Source of the DNA: Mesaphorura yosii
Taxonomy: Eukaryota; Arthropoda; Collembola; Poduromorpha; Tullbergiidae
Direction of reading: 5' to 3'
NCBI GenBank assembly: GCA_009869945.1
Contig: WIXG01000653.1
Coordinates: forward strand, 1 to 28,854
Length of the DNA: 28,854 nucleotides
The notes under the pieces are model-generated. The model was not told the DNA's origin. It ran no database searches and worked only from the letters and a program-made list of their open reading frames with translations. Shown in pieces: positions 9,519-18,989 of this stretch (within the stretch, counting starts at the first letter, position 1; every line of letters begins with the position of its first letter). The translations under genes and the position numbers were made by a program.

Positions 9519-12500
9519 TCAAACTTGTGTGGGTCGAATGTAGGACGAATCATCAACGCCCTTGCCCGTGTTCGTGCCCGTGTTCGAATTTGCATTGGCA
9601 TTGGCGATGTCGGACGCTGAAAGTTTTCTGTGAGTCGTCGGTGGGGTTGAGGGCAGTTTGAGAAGAAACTCCGCTGCCCGAGCTACATCCCAGTGCACGT
9701 CGACCAGGACCGAGACGGCTTTCGTCGTGTCAGCCGCTCCTCCGAAGTACGAGTCTGGAAGCAGCGCTTTGAGACGCAGGACTTTGACCGCCCGCGCTCC
9801 ATCGCCGTTCGTGAGCCTGAGTGCCCACTTAGCGTCATCGTCGCTGGTGCTCGCGCCCAAAATCCGTTTGACAATGCGAACCTTTGCTGGAGTGCAAAAA
9901 GGGTCGTCGATTTCGTTCAGATTCGCTGCTGGAGGCGTTAGCGTTTCTTGCTGCTGAGGCTGTAGTGGTGGCAAATAAATGCTGGCAGGAGTGCGCTCAC
10001 GTTCGTACTCACGTTCATCCGCCTTTTTCATCTCAACTTGCGGCTTTTTTGAAGATGCAACTTCGGGTTCGGGCTCTTCCTCAAAGTTCATGTAATTGGA
10101 GATGTCGATGCTGGATGTTGATGCTTGGCTCAGTTGGCTAGCTTGACGCTGGTGAACAGATCCGCCCGGGCCGGAAGGCGAGAAGGTTGAACTGCCCGCC
10201 GACTCGCTACCGCTTGAAATCCGGCGCTGTGGCTTCGGAGGCGCGATCGGTCTCTTCTTCACGATGGGCGGATCAGGAGTCGATGGCGGAGGCACGACGG
10301 GCGCTGTGCTCATGCTGATGCTGGGCGGCGCCTGTGGCTCAGCAATTGCAGCCGACTGCTTGATAGGTTCTAGATCTGGAAGCACCAGCTCGTATCTCCT
10401 TTGGTGTCTTGCCACAGTGCTTTTCTGCTTATGCTCATCGGGTTGGCTAACCTTCTTCCGATCTCTGGGCGGTAACGGCAGCACATTCCCCGTCTTGCTC
10501 ATACCTCTCAGCATTCGCAGTGGATTCTCGTCTTGTTCTTCCTCTGCCGCTGCAGTGGCAACTGCTGCTGCCGGTGAAGGCACTGGCCCGGGATCCGGTT
10601 TGAGATACACTTGCGTATAATTCGTCTGCTCTCCCTGAGCGTGCGGTGGTTTCTTCGGAGGGTCGATATCTGGGAACCGAAACACATTCATGTTCTTGCT
10701 GCTGGATCCCGCCGACTTGGTTGGCGGCGTCGTCGGCGTTTTCTGCACCAACAAATTGTACGCCTCCTTCGCTTCCTCCGTGAGACTCGACTGAATATCT
10801 GGGATTGAAGCCGCCTCCTGAGAGTAGTTGCGTTTCACGAGGTCGCGAGAATGCTGCCTCCCACCGAGTATGAACGAGAATTTGCTCCCGGTACCGCTGC
10901 CGCCTCCTCCTAAAATGCCGCTACCTCCTGTGCCGCCAGACGCTCCGATTCCGCTACTGCTTGTTCCCAAAGGCGAGTTTGGAGTTGCGGGAAACGACAG
11001 GTTGTCCGTCGAGTTTTTCTTGGATGCCAAGTCAAGCATTGATTTGGACGCCAATTCATTCGCCAGAGCGATTGCATGATCCAGCGTCTTGCGATCCGAC
11101 GCCGAAATGGGCTTCACCGTCCCGAATTTCTTGCTGCTGCTAGACCCCTTCGCTGCGACGCTGCTGCTTCGCGGTTTGTCTTTCTTGTAACGTTCTCGCT
11201 CACGTTCCGACCCGCGACCGCGCTCCAGAGCGCCAAAAACCTCGTCCACGAGACTTGAACCGGTCCCGACCGTTGCCGAGTTTGGCAAGTCTCCGTCGAT
11301 TTCGAAAGGAGAGGGCGAGGCGGGATCAAAGCTTGTGATGACGGTGTTGGGCGTGTCGAGTGGGCTCTGGGACTCCTCCGCAGGGTTTGTGATGCCCAGC
11401 GACAGTGAACCGTGTGAAGACCCTCGCTTGTGCCCGTGCCCACGCCCGCTGTCAAGAATATTTGTGTTCTCCTCATCCGAGATTTCGTGATATTCGTGGT
11501 CGGGATCAAAGTCAGCGTCTTGATCTGAGCTCTGCGTTTGCACTGGAGCTGGCACTGACAACGATCGGTTGGTCGTCAAATTATGCAGTGCCAAAGGAGG
11601 CGGTCGCCTTCTTGTTGACGTGGTCGTAGCCGTATTCGAATGGCTTCCCGCTTGACCTCCTGCCTTGGTATTAGCGCTGCCGCCGCCGCTGCTGCTGCTG
11701 TTGCTCAGTAAAGGAGCAGTGTCGCTGGCAGTCGCTCCGTCGACTGGCTCGGACATCGGCGTGGGGGCAGGAGCCCGTTGATGTGCCTGTGCTTGAGTCT
11801 CCGGCTTGTACGGTGTGACAACCTGCTTCGGAAGCCAGCATTTTGTGCCTCCGATGAACGCCACGTCGCCAAATACTTGTCCGTTCGCTCCTACATGGCC
11901 AGTGTGCACCAAATCGCCTTGCGGAACGCTGATCATGTCCGTGCTTAGCCGGCTGCGTCGTAGTGAGCTACCGCGCTTGAACATTGAGCCCGAGCTGCTG
12001 CTGGTCCCAGTACTCGTACTCGGGCCCTTGCCGACAGAAGGAAGGCTTGGTGTCGGACCAATGTACGTGACCGTGTTGGTAGGATGAAATATCCCGCTTT
12101 TCCCACATTTCAGAACGCCCTTCCAAACGAGTTGATGTGGTTCTTTCTCGGGAGACGTCGTCACGCTTCCTTGTGACGACCCACCGGCCGAAGGGGACGC
12201 CGACTGAAGCTGCAACGGATTCTTCTCCAGCACCGTAATTATCTCTCCCGTGTCGTACTCCAGCATCTGCTCTCTGCATCGGCTCTTGGATTTGGCACTT
12301 ACTTGAAACTCACGTATCGCTTGCACTTGCTCCGGTTTGCATTCGGGTAACAAATTTCTGGCCAACTGAGCAAAAGTGGGCCGGGCGGTAGGTTCGTGTT
12401 GCCAGCACTTGAGCATGATTTGGTAGTAAATCTCGTTCGGACAGCATTCAGGCCGCTCCAGCCGCTGATATTGGGGCTCGTCTATCGCCTCCAGAATCTG

Positions 12501-13577
12501 TTGACCCGTCATGCCAGCCCACGGCTGAAATCCGTAAGAGAAGAGTTCCCAGAGGACGACACCAAACGCCCAAACATCGGAGGCGCTGGTGAAGCGCAGG
12601 AAGTTGATGCATTCTGGCGCACACCAGGCGATTGGCAGCTTGAGGTTCACGTTGAAGTTGGTCTGGTAGTAATCCTTGCCAATTCCCAAAGCTCGAGACA
12701 GTCCGAAATCCGAGATCTTGACCTTGCACTTTGAGAAGACGAGAATGTTGCGAGCTGCGAGGTCTCGGTGGATAAGGCGTTTGGATTCGAGGTACTCCAT
12801 CCCGTCAGCGATTTGCACAGCAAAATCAAATAAGGTGGGCACACTCGCATTGGCACGCATTGAGGGTTCCTTGATAAACTCCAGGAGCGAGCGGAGAGGA
12901 GCCAGCTCAGTTACCAGCATCAGAGCGGCGGTATCGAGCACAACGCCGTAAAGACGTACGATGGATTCGTGTTCGACGCTGTGCATGATTGAGGCTTCTT
13001 TCAAGAAATCAATTGGATTATTTTGCATTCGTTCCTGAGTCAGGCACTTAATCGCGACTTGGATCCGTTCTCCAGTCTCGGATGTCGTCCACACGCCTTG
13101 CTGCACGGTCCCAAATTCTCCCGAACCGAGCTTCTTGTGCACGACGATGGCGTCGGCGGGGATGATGTGACGCTGATGTGGGCCAGCTGGAGCCATCGAT
13201 GCGTGGCGAACTCCTCCGCCGTAACCACCGGCCATTCCGCCTCCACCAAGTCCCATGCCACAAGCTTGAGTGGTTGTATCCTCCGAAGACGGATAATTTG
13301 CAGGAATTGCGGCCTCACGCGAGTGTGCAGCCAACAATTTCTTCTTCATCTTGCCCAGCACTGTCTGAGGGCAGTGTTTATGGAAGTATTTCGTGAGCCT
13401 CCGCATTTCCGGCTTCGACATGCCGATCTGAGCCATATCAGCCTCTGTGACATACTTCAGTTGAGCAATTGATTGAATTTTGAGCTCCGATTTGAGACTG
13501 TTGTAGTATTGTTGGAGTTCGGCTTCGATAAGGAACTCATACAGGCCGGGGCCCGTGTTGTGTACTTTCGTTGTCAT
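9519..13577 (-). CDS. Ack-like: ACK-family non-receptor tyrosine kinase (Ack-like/TNK2 type)
   Basis: A single uninterrupted frame of 1352 residues. Residues 8-75 form a SAM-like domain (GLYEFLIEAELQQYYNSLKS). The kinase spans about 143-412: glycine loop GSGEFGTV at 151-158, catalytic K177 in VAIK, HRDLAARN from 270, DFG at 290-292, activation-loop tyrosines 303-304, and LPIAWCAPE, characteristic of ACK kinases. A divergent SH3 follows at about 423-507, with a Ser/Gly insertion near 453-482. A CRIB motif lies at 549-563 (ISVPQGDLVHTGHVG), matching the Cdc42/Rac-binding pattern except Leu for the usual Phe. The rest is a low-complexity Ser/Pro/Gly tail with proline motifs (KKRPIAPPKP) and a UBA-like helical region at about 1225-1310. 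ACK kinases act downstream of Cdc42 in cytoplasm and endocytic membranes. Whether this is the ortholog of fly Ack or Ack-like needs a tree. A 5'UTR intron may precede it. Confidence 0.93.
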   Translation of the reverse strand: MTTKVHNTGPGLYEFLIEAELQQYYNSLKSELKIQSIAQLKYVTEADMAQIGMSKPEMRRLTKYFHKHCPQTVLGKMKKKLLAAHSREAAIPANYPSSEDTTTQACGMGLGGGGMAGGYGGGVRHASMAPAGPHQRHIIPADAIVVHKKLGSGEFGTVQQGVWTTSETGERIQVAIKCLTQERMQNNPIDFLKEASIMHSVEHESIVRLYGVVLDTAALMLVTELAPLRSLLEFIKEPSMRANASVPTLFDFAVQIADGMEYLESKRLIHRDLAARNILVFSKCKVKISDFGLSRALGIGKDYYQTNFNVNLKLPIAWCAPECINFLRFTSASDVWAFGVVLWELFSYGFQPWAGMTGQQILEAIDEPQYQRLERPECCPNEIYYQIMLKCWQHEPTARPTFAQLARNLLPECKPEQVQAIREFQVSAKSKSRCREQMLEYDTGEIITVLEKNPLQLQSASPSAGGSSQGSVTTSPEKEPHQLVWKGVLKCGKSGIFHPTNTVTYIGPTPSLPSVGKGPSTSTGTSSSSGSMFKRGSSLRRSRLSTDMISVPQGDLVHTGHVGANGQVFGDVAFIGGTKCWLPKQVVTPYKPETQAQAHQRAPAPTPMSEPVDGATASDTAPLLSNSSSSGGGSANTKAGGQAGSHSNTATTTSTRRRPPPLALHNLTTNRSLSVPAPVQTQSSDQDADFDPDHEYHEISDEENTNILDSGRGHGHKRGSSHGSLSLGITNPAEESQSPLDTPNTVITSFDPASPSPFEIDGDLPNSATVGTGSSLVDEVFGALERGRGSERERERYKKDKPRSSSVAAKGSSSSKKFGTVKPISASDRKTLDHAIALANELASKSMLDLASKKNSTDNLSFPATPNSPLGTSSSGIGASGGTGGSGILGGGGSGTGSKFSFILGGRQHSRDLVKRNYSQEAASIPDIQSSLTEEAKEAYNLLVQKTPTTPPTKSAGSSSKNMNVFRFPDIDPPKKPPHAQGEQTNYTQVYLKPDPGPVPSPAAAVATAAAEEEQDENPLRMLRGMSKTGNVLPLPPRDRKKVSQPDEHKQKSTVARHQRRYELVLPDLEPIKQSAAIAEPQAPPSISMSTAPVVPPPSTPDPPIVKKRPIAPPKPQRRISSGSESAGSSTFSPSGPGGSVHQRQASQLSQASTSSIDISNYMNFEEEPEPEVASSKKPQVEMKKADEREYERERTPASIYLPPLQPQQQETLTPPAANLNEIDDPFCTPAKVRIVKRILGASTSDDDAKWALRLTNGDGARAVKVLRLKALLPDSYFGGAADTTKAVSVLVDVHWDVARAAEFLLKLPSTPPTTHRKLSASDIANANANSNTGTNTGKGVDDSSYIRPTQV

Positions 13578-13624
13578 GATGAGCAGAGTATTTAGTCAAT
13601 TAGTTCGTTCGTTGGCTCCCGTGC

Positions 13625-13716
13625 CTACGATTCCATAAACAAAATTACGAAACAAAGTTTAAACGCCTGCCTGCAGTCAGATTCTGTATTGACAGTGATT
13701 GAAATGCAAAACTTAC
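13625..13716 (-). other. Putative 5'UTR intron of the ACK-family gene
   Basis: A strong donor (AACTG/GTAAGT, at 13716) and an acceptor (GGAATCGTAG, ending 13625) bound 92 nt just upstream of the kinase ATG. Position and size fit the other introns in the window. Not proven. Confidence 0.45.
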
Positions 13717-14582
13717 CAGTTATCAGCTCAGCATGGCAGTAGCAAAACGTCAACATCAAGTCCAGTCGTGCACTTTGCCGATTAAACGGAGTTCGCCCAT
13801 GATAATGGCACCGGGATTTTAATTACTAACTTTTCGGTGCAAGTTGTGTTTTTTGTGCTTTGTGCCATGAATTTGAGAATTTGAGATGTTCGTACACTGG
13901 AATTTTGGGGCGATGAAAAGCCGAATGGAATTCCTGAAATATTTGCACTTTGAATCTTGGTTCAGCTCGACTCAGCTGATCAGAGATGGTTCTCGTTGCG
14001 CTCTCGCTTTCGCTTTTGCCGTTGCTCTCTTACGTTTTGCATTGTTCGCTGATCTTTCCCCTGCATCTCATCTTCGTGCGGATTCGTACCGTGTACGAAG
14101 ACAAGATTGACCTCTGGAAAAGAATTAGCTGAAATAATGGCCTATACGTCACAAATTCTTGGTTTGGAGTCGAATGAATAAAGTACGGGAGCTATCTTGC
14201 ATTGCATCAGTTATTCAAGTAATTATAACAAATTCATTACAGATCACAGATTGAATGCCAATTGCCAATTGCCAAAGCTGAAGAAGCTGAAGCTGAAGAT
14301 TGAAGAAACTGAAGCGTTTTAGTCCGTGAATACGAATATGCTAATGCCATTACGAATTCAGTCACTCGTCATTTTCAAATTATGAGTCGATTTCAGAAGA
14401 AAAGATGAACTGTGAAGTAAAGAAATTTGCAGCTGGGCAGCTGTGCTCGTGAAACAGATTTCGCGTATTGTGAATTTTCTGACTTATCTAAATCGATTTG
14501 CAATCAACCAGTTGTTTATCCGAACTCTACATTGCAAATTAATCGTGAAGAATGCACCAATAGATGATTTTATGGATGCACA
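13717..14582. other. ACK-family 5' flank, no supported gene
   Basis: No coding frame with family character. Contains a short GAAGCTGAAG-type simple repeat near 14276-14312. No clear TATA box. Confidence 0.35.
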
Positions 14583-14588
14583 TTTATT
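14583..14588 (-). terminator. Poly(A) signal of the small secreted peptide gene
   Basis: AATAAA on the minus strand, about 25 nt past the longer stop (14613). Supports transcription ending here. Confidence 0.5.
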
Positions 14589-14612
14589 TGAGGTCTGTGT
14601 CGTGTGATTGAA

Positions 14613-14998
14613 TCAATTTGGAAAGAAATTAAAATTGAATTGCATGACTTCTTTTGCCTGCCTTTCAACTTCTGATGTGTCACGTCGTTTAGGGGTACCG
14701 GCAGCTTCCATCAAGTCTGGCAAGATAAAGAATCGAGTTTTATACCCGTATTTGCATTTGCTACACCGCACCAGGCAGTGATGCGGGCGTAATATTTTTA
14801 CTGGACTTACTGGACTCTTCCGTATTGTCTGCAGAAAGCGATCGATGCCTGTGTGAACTGCTGGACGCACTGCATGTAGGCGGTGAACTGAGGTGTCCAC
14901 GGGAAGCCAGGCAAACCGCAATTCATGACAGGCGGAGTCTGAGCCCCCGCCACCAGAATGCAGCTAAGCACCAAGAAAATAAGACTAAATCCCTTCAT
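14613..14998 (-). CDS. Small secreted cysteine-containing peptide, two-exon, alternative C-terminus possible
   Basis: The ATG at 14998 (context CAAAAATGA) starts a clear signal peptide (MKGFSLIFLVLSCILVAGA). A short mature part follows with Cys at 27, 44 and 56. Exon 1 ends at 14811 before GTAAGT. Two acceptors keep a frame. Acceptor 14761 (50-nt intron) gives 111 residues ending at 14613 with a basic tail including KCKYGYKTRF. Acceptor 14717 (94-nt intron, better pyrimidine tract TTCTTTATCTTGCCAG) gives only 71 residues ending GSCRYP at 14689. Both add a fourth cysteine. A TATA box 125 bp upstream and a poly(A) signal downstream support a real gene. An earlier in-frame ATG at 15115 lies before the expected transcription start. 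I do not recognise the family; a secreted peptide is the most that can be said. Confidence 0.6.
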
Positions 14999-15116
14999 TT
15001 TTGAAATCCAAGCCCACAGAATTCTGACTCTCGAAATTGTATTGCAGCAACCACCGAAATGCGAGCTGAAATTGTCGACTGTTGAGTGTTGAGTTTGACA
15101 GACATTGCGACTCAAG

Positions 15117-15123
15117 TTTTATA
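15117..15123 (-). promoter_or_regulatory. TATA box of the small secreted peptide gene
   Basis: TATAAAA on the minus strand. Expected start near 15093, giving a 5'UTR of about 95 nt before the ATG at 14998. Confidence 0.6.
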
Positions 15124-15924
15124 GCTGAGTGGCTAATGAGTTAATGAGCATTATATTTGTAATTCGTCATAATTGTACGTGTGTTCGTGTGGATACAGAC
15201 GGGACACAATTTGTACAGCTGTGCCCGCGACTTTGGTTCCATTGATATGTGACAAACAACAACTTTATGACCAGTTGGCAGGTTGTTGGCAGGCTGCACT
15301 GCAAATCGGCCTACGCCAACAATGCAAGAAGAGAATCGGCGAAATATAATTAGCAGTTGATCATAATATCACAATGCAATGGTGAGTTCATGCATACGGA
15401 GGCTTAGCGATTTGCGATTTGAGTTGCGTACTGCGTTGCTAAACTGGTTTAATCTACCGCTATGTTCCAGTTTTGAATGTCAAACACAGAACACCGTCCA
15501 GAAGTGTTGAAGTGGAATTTTAACTACGACTGGAGCACTAACAATGGCATAATCTTCATAATTAATGTAAATATCGGGTCGAGTGATGAATGACGGGACG
15601 ACGGAAGTTGCACAAGTGCAATATGAATTGAGGCGCATTGTAGGGGCAGCGTTAATGAGTGTAAAGTTAATTGATTTTAGCTGCTGGCAAGGTCTCGCTG
15701 CACGTATTGAGACTGAACGCGCTGGACTTTGTGAACATACACTACTGCATGGATCCGTCCGCCTTCCTGAGAACCAAAACAAAAGAATCATACGACTTGT
15801 CCGCGTACTGGACAATCTCTTCCATGCTCGCTCGCAGCAGACAACCCGTGACTTGTGCCGTGACGCTGTATATCAGTACTTCCACGTTCCACGGGCGACA
15901 AGCGGCACTGCGGCGAGCGCACGA
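15124..15924. other. Divergent intergenic region, no firm gene
   Basis: This lies between the minus-strand secreted peptide and the first OBP-like gene on the plus strand, each with its own TATA box. A + strand frame from 15671 has some hydrophobic stretches and could be a receptor relic, but I could not align it convincingly. Confidence 0.3.
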
Positions 15925-15930
15925 TATAAA
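15925..15930 (+). promoter_or_regulatory. TATA box of OBP-like gene A
   Basis: TATAAA with an initiator-like TCAGAT about 30 bp downstream (15955-15960). This predicts a 5'UTR of about 65 nt before the ATG at 16020. Confidence 0.65.
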
Positions 15931-16019
15931 CCTTCACCTGATAGATTTCTATGTTCAGATTGAAATTGCTATTGCAGTTCCTGAATCCTTGATTGTGTCC
16001 GGCCTCCGTTCCAGTCAAA

Positions 16020-17558
16020 ATGGGTTTCGTCAGCCGAAAATACTTGCTGGCTGGCTTGTTGCTGGTGTTCTTGCTTCTAGCTGGCGTCGGTCGTGTGGTA
16101 GGTCAAGGAGAGGACGAGGGCGACGAAGCGAACGAAGTCGATACGGGTGGCAGCAATGGCAATGATAGCGGCAGTAGCTTTGACGGGGACGACAGCGGCG
16201 GAGGTAACAGTAACGCGGAAGAGGAAGGCTGCCCCGAAAGCGAAATGGACGGAATGATGAATATGATGAACACGATTGTCCCTGCCGTGCCAAAATGCAT
16301 TCTCGGTCCGAACGTTATCAACCTTCAACTCCGTAGTCCGATCGAGGCGCTGCCACGGATTAACGTGAGTCAACGGTGAATGTTGAGCGTAAATATGCTG
16401 ACTGATACTATTGATATACTTTTAATTTAAATTCACGGCACTCAGTGCGTCCTGAAATGCGTGCTCGCGGAGCTCGGAATTTTTGGAGAGGACGGGAAGT
16501 TCAACATCATCACTGCGATGGAGTTCTTCAAGAAGATGCGTCCTGAAGGACGGCGACCGGGAGGAGGTGGGATGGGAGGGAGCCAGATGCAAGAATGCCT
16601 CCTGCTGACCGAAAACTTCAAACCGGACGAGTACGAGTGCCGAAGCTACGCGTCCTTCTTCCAGTGCATCATGAACACAATAATGGAACGCATGATGCCC
16701 AGAATGGAGGGCTGCATGGGTGGAATGCTAGACGGCGGCGGTGGTGGTCCGATGAGGGGGCTGATGGGCTTGGTGAGCTCATTGTCTCCGATGGGCATGC
16801 TCGGCAGTGGTAGCGGAGGAGGCCTGATGAGCCTCCTGGGTGGCGGTGGCGGCGGCCTCCGAGGTCTCTTGGACGGAAACGGCCTTGGTCAATTGCTTGG
16901 AGGTGAAGCTGGCGGCAATCTCGCAGGACCACTGAACGGGATTCTGTCTGGCTTAATGAGAGGCGCCATGTCGGGTGGAGTAAACGGGCTCCTCGCTGGC
17001 GACCAAGGCCGGGGTGGAGGGCCTTTGGGAAACCTGCTTGGCGGAGGTCTCGGTGGCCTCCTCAGCGGAGGCGGAGCGGTTGGGGCCGCGAGTAGCATGA
17101 CACAACTGGGCGCGGCTAGTACAGGTCTGAACCTTTTGAGTACCATGTTGCAAGGGCAAGGCAACCTGATTGGAGGCGGCCTGCAAGGAATCATGGGCGG
17201 AATGATGGGGCGAGGTGGTGGCCTTCTTGGCGGAAGAGGGCTTCTACGAAGGCGGTTGATGGGAAGGCCAACCAATGCCAATGGCACGATGGGAGTACGG
17301 CATAACAATCGATTTATGTCAAGAATGCAAAGAATGGGAGGACGGAATGCCAATATTGTTGGCCAATCATCGGCTAGAGCCAAGGCCGCGACTGCGCCTG
17401 CGACTGTGGCAAAACGTCAAGAAACGCAGTCTCCTCCAAGCTACATTCTAACCCAATTGCACTCGAACAGCACCAACTCAATCGTGTACCAGTTTGACCG
17501 AGTAACGAATCTGGCTCGAAGTCTGCAGCTGCTGACAAATAATACGGCCAAGCTGTAA
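16020..17558 (+). CDS. OBP-like secreted protein A with long glycine-rich tail
   Basis: Exons 16020-16364 and 16446-17558 (GTGAGT to CTCAG, 81-nt intron, phase 0) encode 485 residues. A signal peptide (LLAGLLLVFLLLAGVG) is followed by an acidic, Ser/Gly-rich spacer. Cysteines are at 71, 93, 116, 120, 166, 180, 189 and 205. C116-x3-C120 and C180-x8-C189, with LGIFGEDGKFN after C120, match the framework of insect odorant-binding (PBP/GOBP) proteins; C71 and C205 would be an extra pair. From about 209 to 415 the protein is Gly/Leu/Met-rich (GLL, LLGGG units), then a basic Arg/Asn segment and an ordinary tail. Typical OBPs are only about 120-150 residues, so the tail is unusual. OBPs carry small hydrophobic ligands in extracellular fluid; that role here is inferred. 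Unlike paralogs B and C, the signal-peptide intron is absent. The intron before C116 is shared with both. Confidence 0.85.
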
Positions 17559-17580
17559 ATGCTTAATGATATGAATGAAG

Positions 17581-17586
17581 AATAAA
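17581..17586 (+). terminator. Poly(A) signal of OBP-like gene A
   Basis: AATAAA 23 nt past the stop codon at 17558. It lies beside the opposing receptor gene's own signal at 17635-17630. Confidence 0.65.
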
Positions 17587-17629
17587 ATGAGCATATCCTC
17601 GCCGAGAATTTTAACTTGGGAAAATATAG

Positions 17630-17635
17630 TTTATT
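17630..17635 (-). terminator. Poly(A) signal of chemoreceptor gene at 17647
   Basis: AATAAA on the minus strand only about 12 nt past the TAA at 17647. The two converging transcripts probably overlap or nearly touch here. Confidence 0.5.
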
Positions 17636-17646
17636 CTTCCTAGAAA

Positions 17647-18887
17647 TTAGAAATTAAGGAGCAGTGCAATCAATCCGTCGAACGTAAACTTGAGCTCATT
17701 CAAAATCAGAAGGAAATCAATGAAGAACAGCGAGCCAACTTGATTCTTAATTGGTCGCAATGATTTGAGCACGACTTGAAATTCCTTTGAATTTTCTTCT
17801 ACTGGCAAGCGGCGGTGGGCGCGGCGGCATTGCGTCAAGGCTGTCAGGAAACGGACAGACTTTCTGTTTGAATCTGCCAGAAGGTATAAGTACATGTAAA
17901 GATTAGAGCCACAGATGCCAACTGTCAGGATGAGCAAGATGAAGACGAGCGGATGTGAGATCAGAGTCAGATATTGCCTGAAGAGGAGATAGCACGTGAT
18001 CGGTCCCATGATTTCCAGCAGCGTCTTCACAGTCGGCACGTAGACTCGTCCAATTGTGTTGTTGAATAGCGAATTTAGTATCATGTATGGACGATACTTT
18101 CCAGCCAGATTCCCAAATGCGAAACCGTCCTGCTCAGTAATTACAGTCATGAGGTTCTTTAGATTCGAGCTTAGCAGTGTACAGTAAAGGTAGAGTGGCC
18201 AGAAGTAAAGCCAGGCCACAGCATTGATCCTATTGAGGATCAGGGCTTCGATTATCCACGACGCGCCAAACGTGTACCAGGTTTGGTATGCTCGCGGAAT
18301 AATCGTATCCAGATGAAGATTGTAGCCTCTTGTGAACAACAGAATGATGATCATCGTGTTAAAGAGCATGTTAGTGTAAATATGGAACACCTGCAACAGC
18401 CTTCGCTGGAGTGGACCGACTTGATTCCTCGGGAACCCTGCAATTGGCAATTTCTGTCGTAATTGCTCAGATCAGACTCATTCCAACGTGAACTTTATGC
18501 GTTACCTTGCTTGTGATCGTAAAAGGTTGGCGCATAGAGTTGCGTAACGAGAGACGCCATTTCGGGCTCGCCTGACCCCATTACCACGAGCAGAGTAAAG
18601 ATGCTGGCCGTGAGCTCCAAAGACAGGAATGCCAAATGCGTGGTCGCCTCAACTGTCAGTAGCGTCGGTGTCGTTAAACAGAGTTGTACAAATCTGACCA
18701 GCGAATACACGCAGTGTGCCATCGCTCCGCTTAAATTTAATCGCGCCGCGACGAATTTGAGCTTCGAATCGGTGACCAACATCGTCCTCGCGCCGGGATT
18801 CCAAGTGAAGGGATGTCCAGTCCAAAGGCACGCTTCCATGTCGAGGGCGCACATTAATTCTAAGGTCCTCATTTTGCGTTTGTACAT
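17647..18887 (-). CDS. Seven-helix chemoreceptor (gustatory-receptor-like), intact
   Basis: Exons (18887-18506 and 18437-17647) are joined across a 68-nt intron (CAAG/GTAACG, AATTGCAG/GG, phase 1), giving 390 residues. Hydrophobic helices follow the seven-pass pattern: after the MRTLELMCALDMEACLW start region comes AHCVYSLVRFVQLCLT, then LELTASIFTLLVV, a helix with LFNTMIIILLF, one with NAVAWLYFWPLYLYC, PITCYLLFRQYLTL, VFILLILTVGICG, and a final LFFIDFLLIL...LIALLLNF. The SLRPI motif before the last helix recurs in the other receptors here. The frame is open upstream to an ATG at 18989, but aligning N-termini favours 18887 or 18872, both in good contexts. Length is normal for the family. It is convergent with OBP-like gene A (stops 89 bp apart). 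Likely a ligand-gated channel in chemosensory neurons by family; the ligand is unknown. Confidence 0.75.
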
Positions 18888-18989
18888 GGCGGATTTGACT
18901 ATTTTGAAGCGTTCTCCAATGGTCTTCACTACTACACTTCTTAAACGCCTTAATCGTAGAGTCAGTACGAGCAAGTAAGTTTGGAACAT

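Noticed and set aside
9658..13472. Many open frames on both strands within the kinase region
   Set aside because: Shadows of the long minus-strand coding frame.
14997..15115. Upstream in-frame ATG extending the small secreted peptide by 39 residues
   Set aside because: The extension lacks a signal peptide at its start and would begin upstream of the transcription start predicted from the TATA box at 15117-15123.
15671..16165. Plus-strand 164-codon frame with some hydrophobic stretches
   Set aside because: It runs across the TATA box and start of OBP-like gene A and could not be aligned convincingly with the receptors. A receptor N-terminal relic remains possible.
16889..17383. Minus-strand proline/arginine-rich open frame opposite OBP-like gene A
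   Set aside because: Same cause: reverse complement of a glycine-rich coding region.
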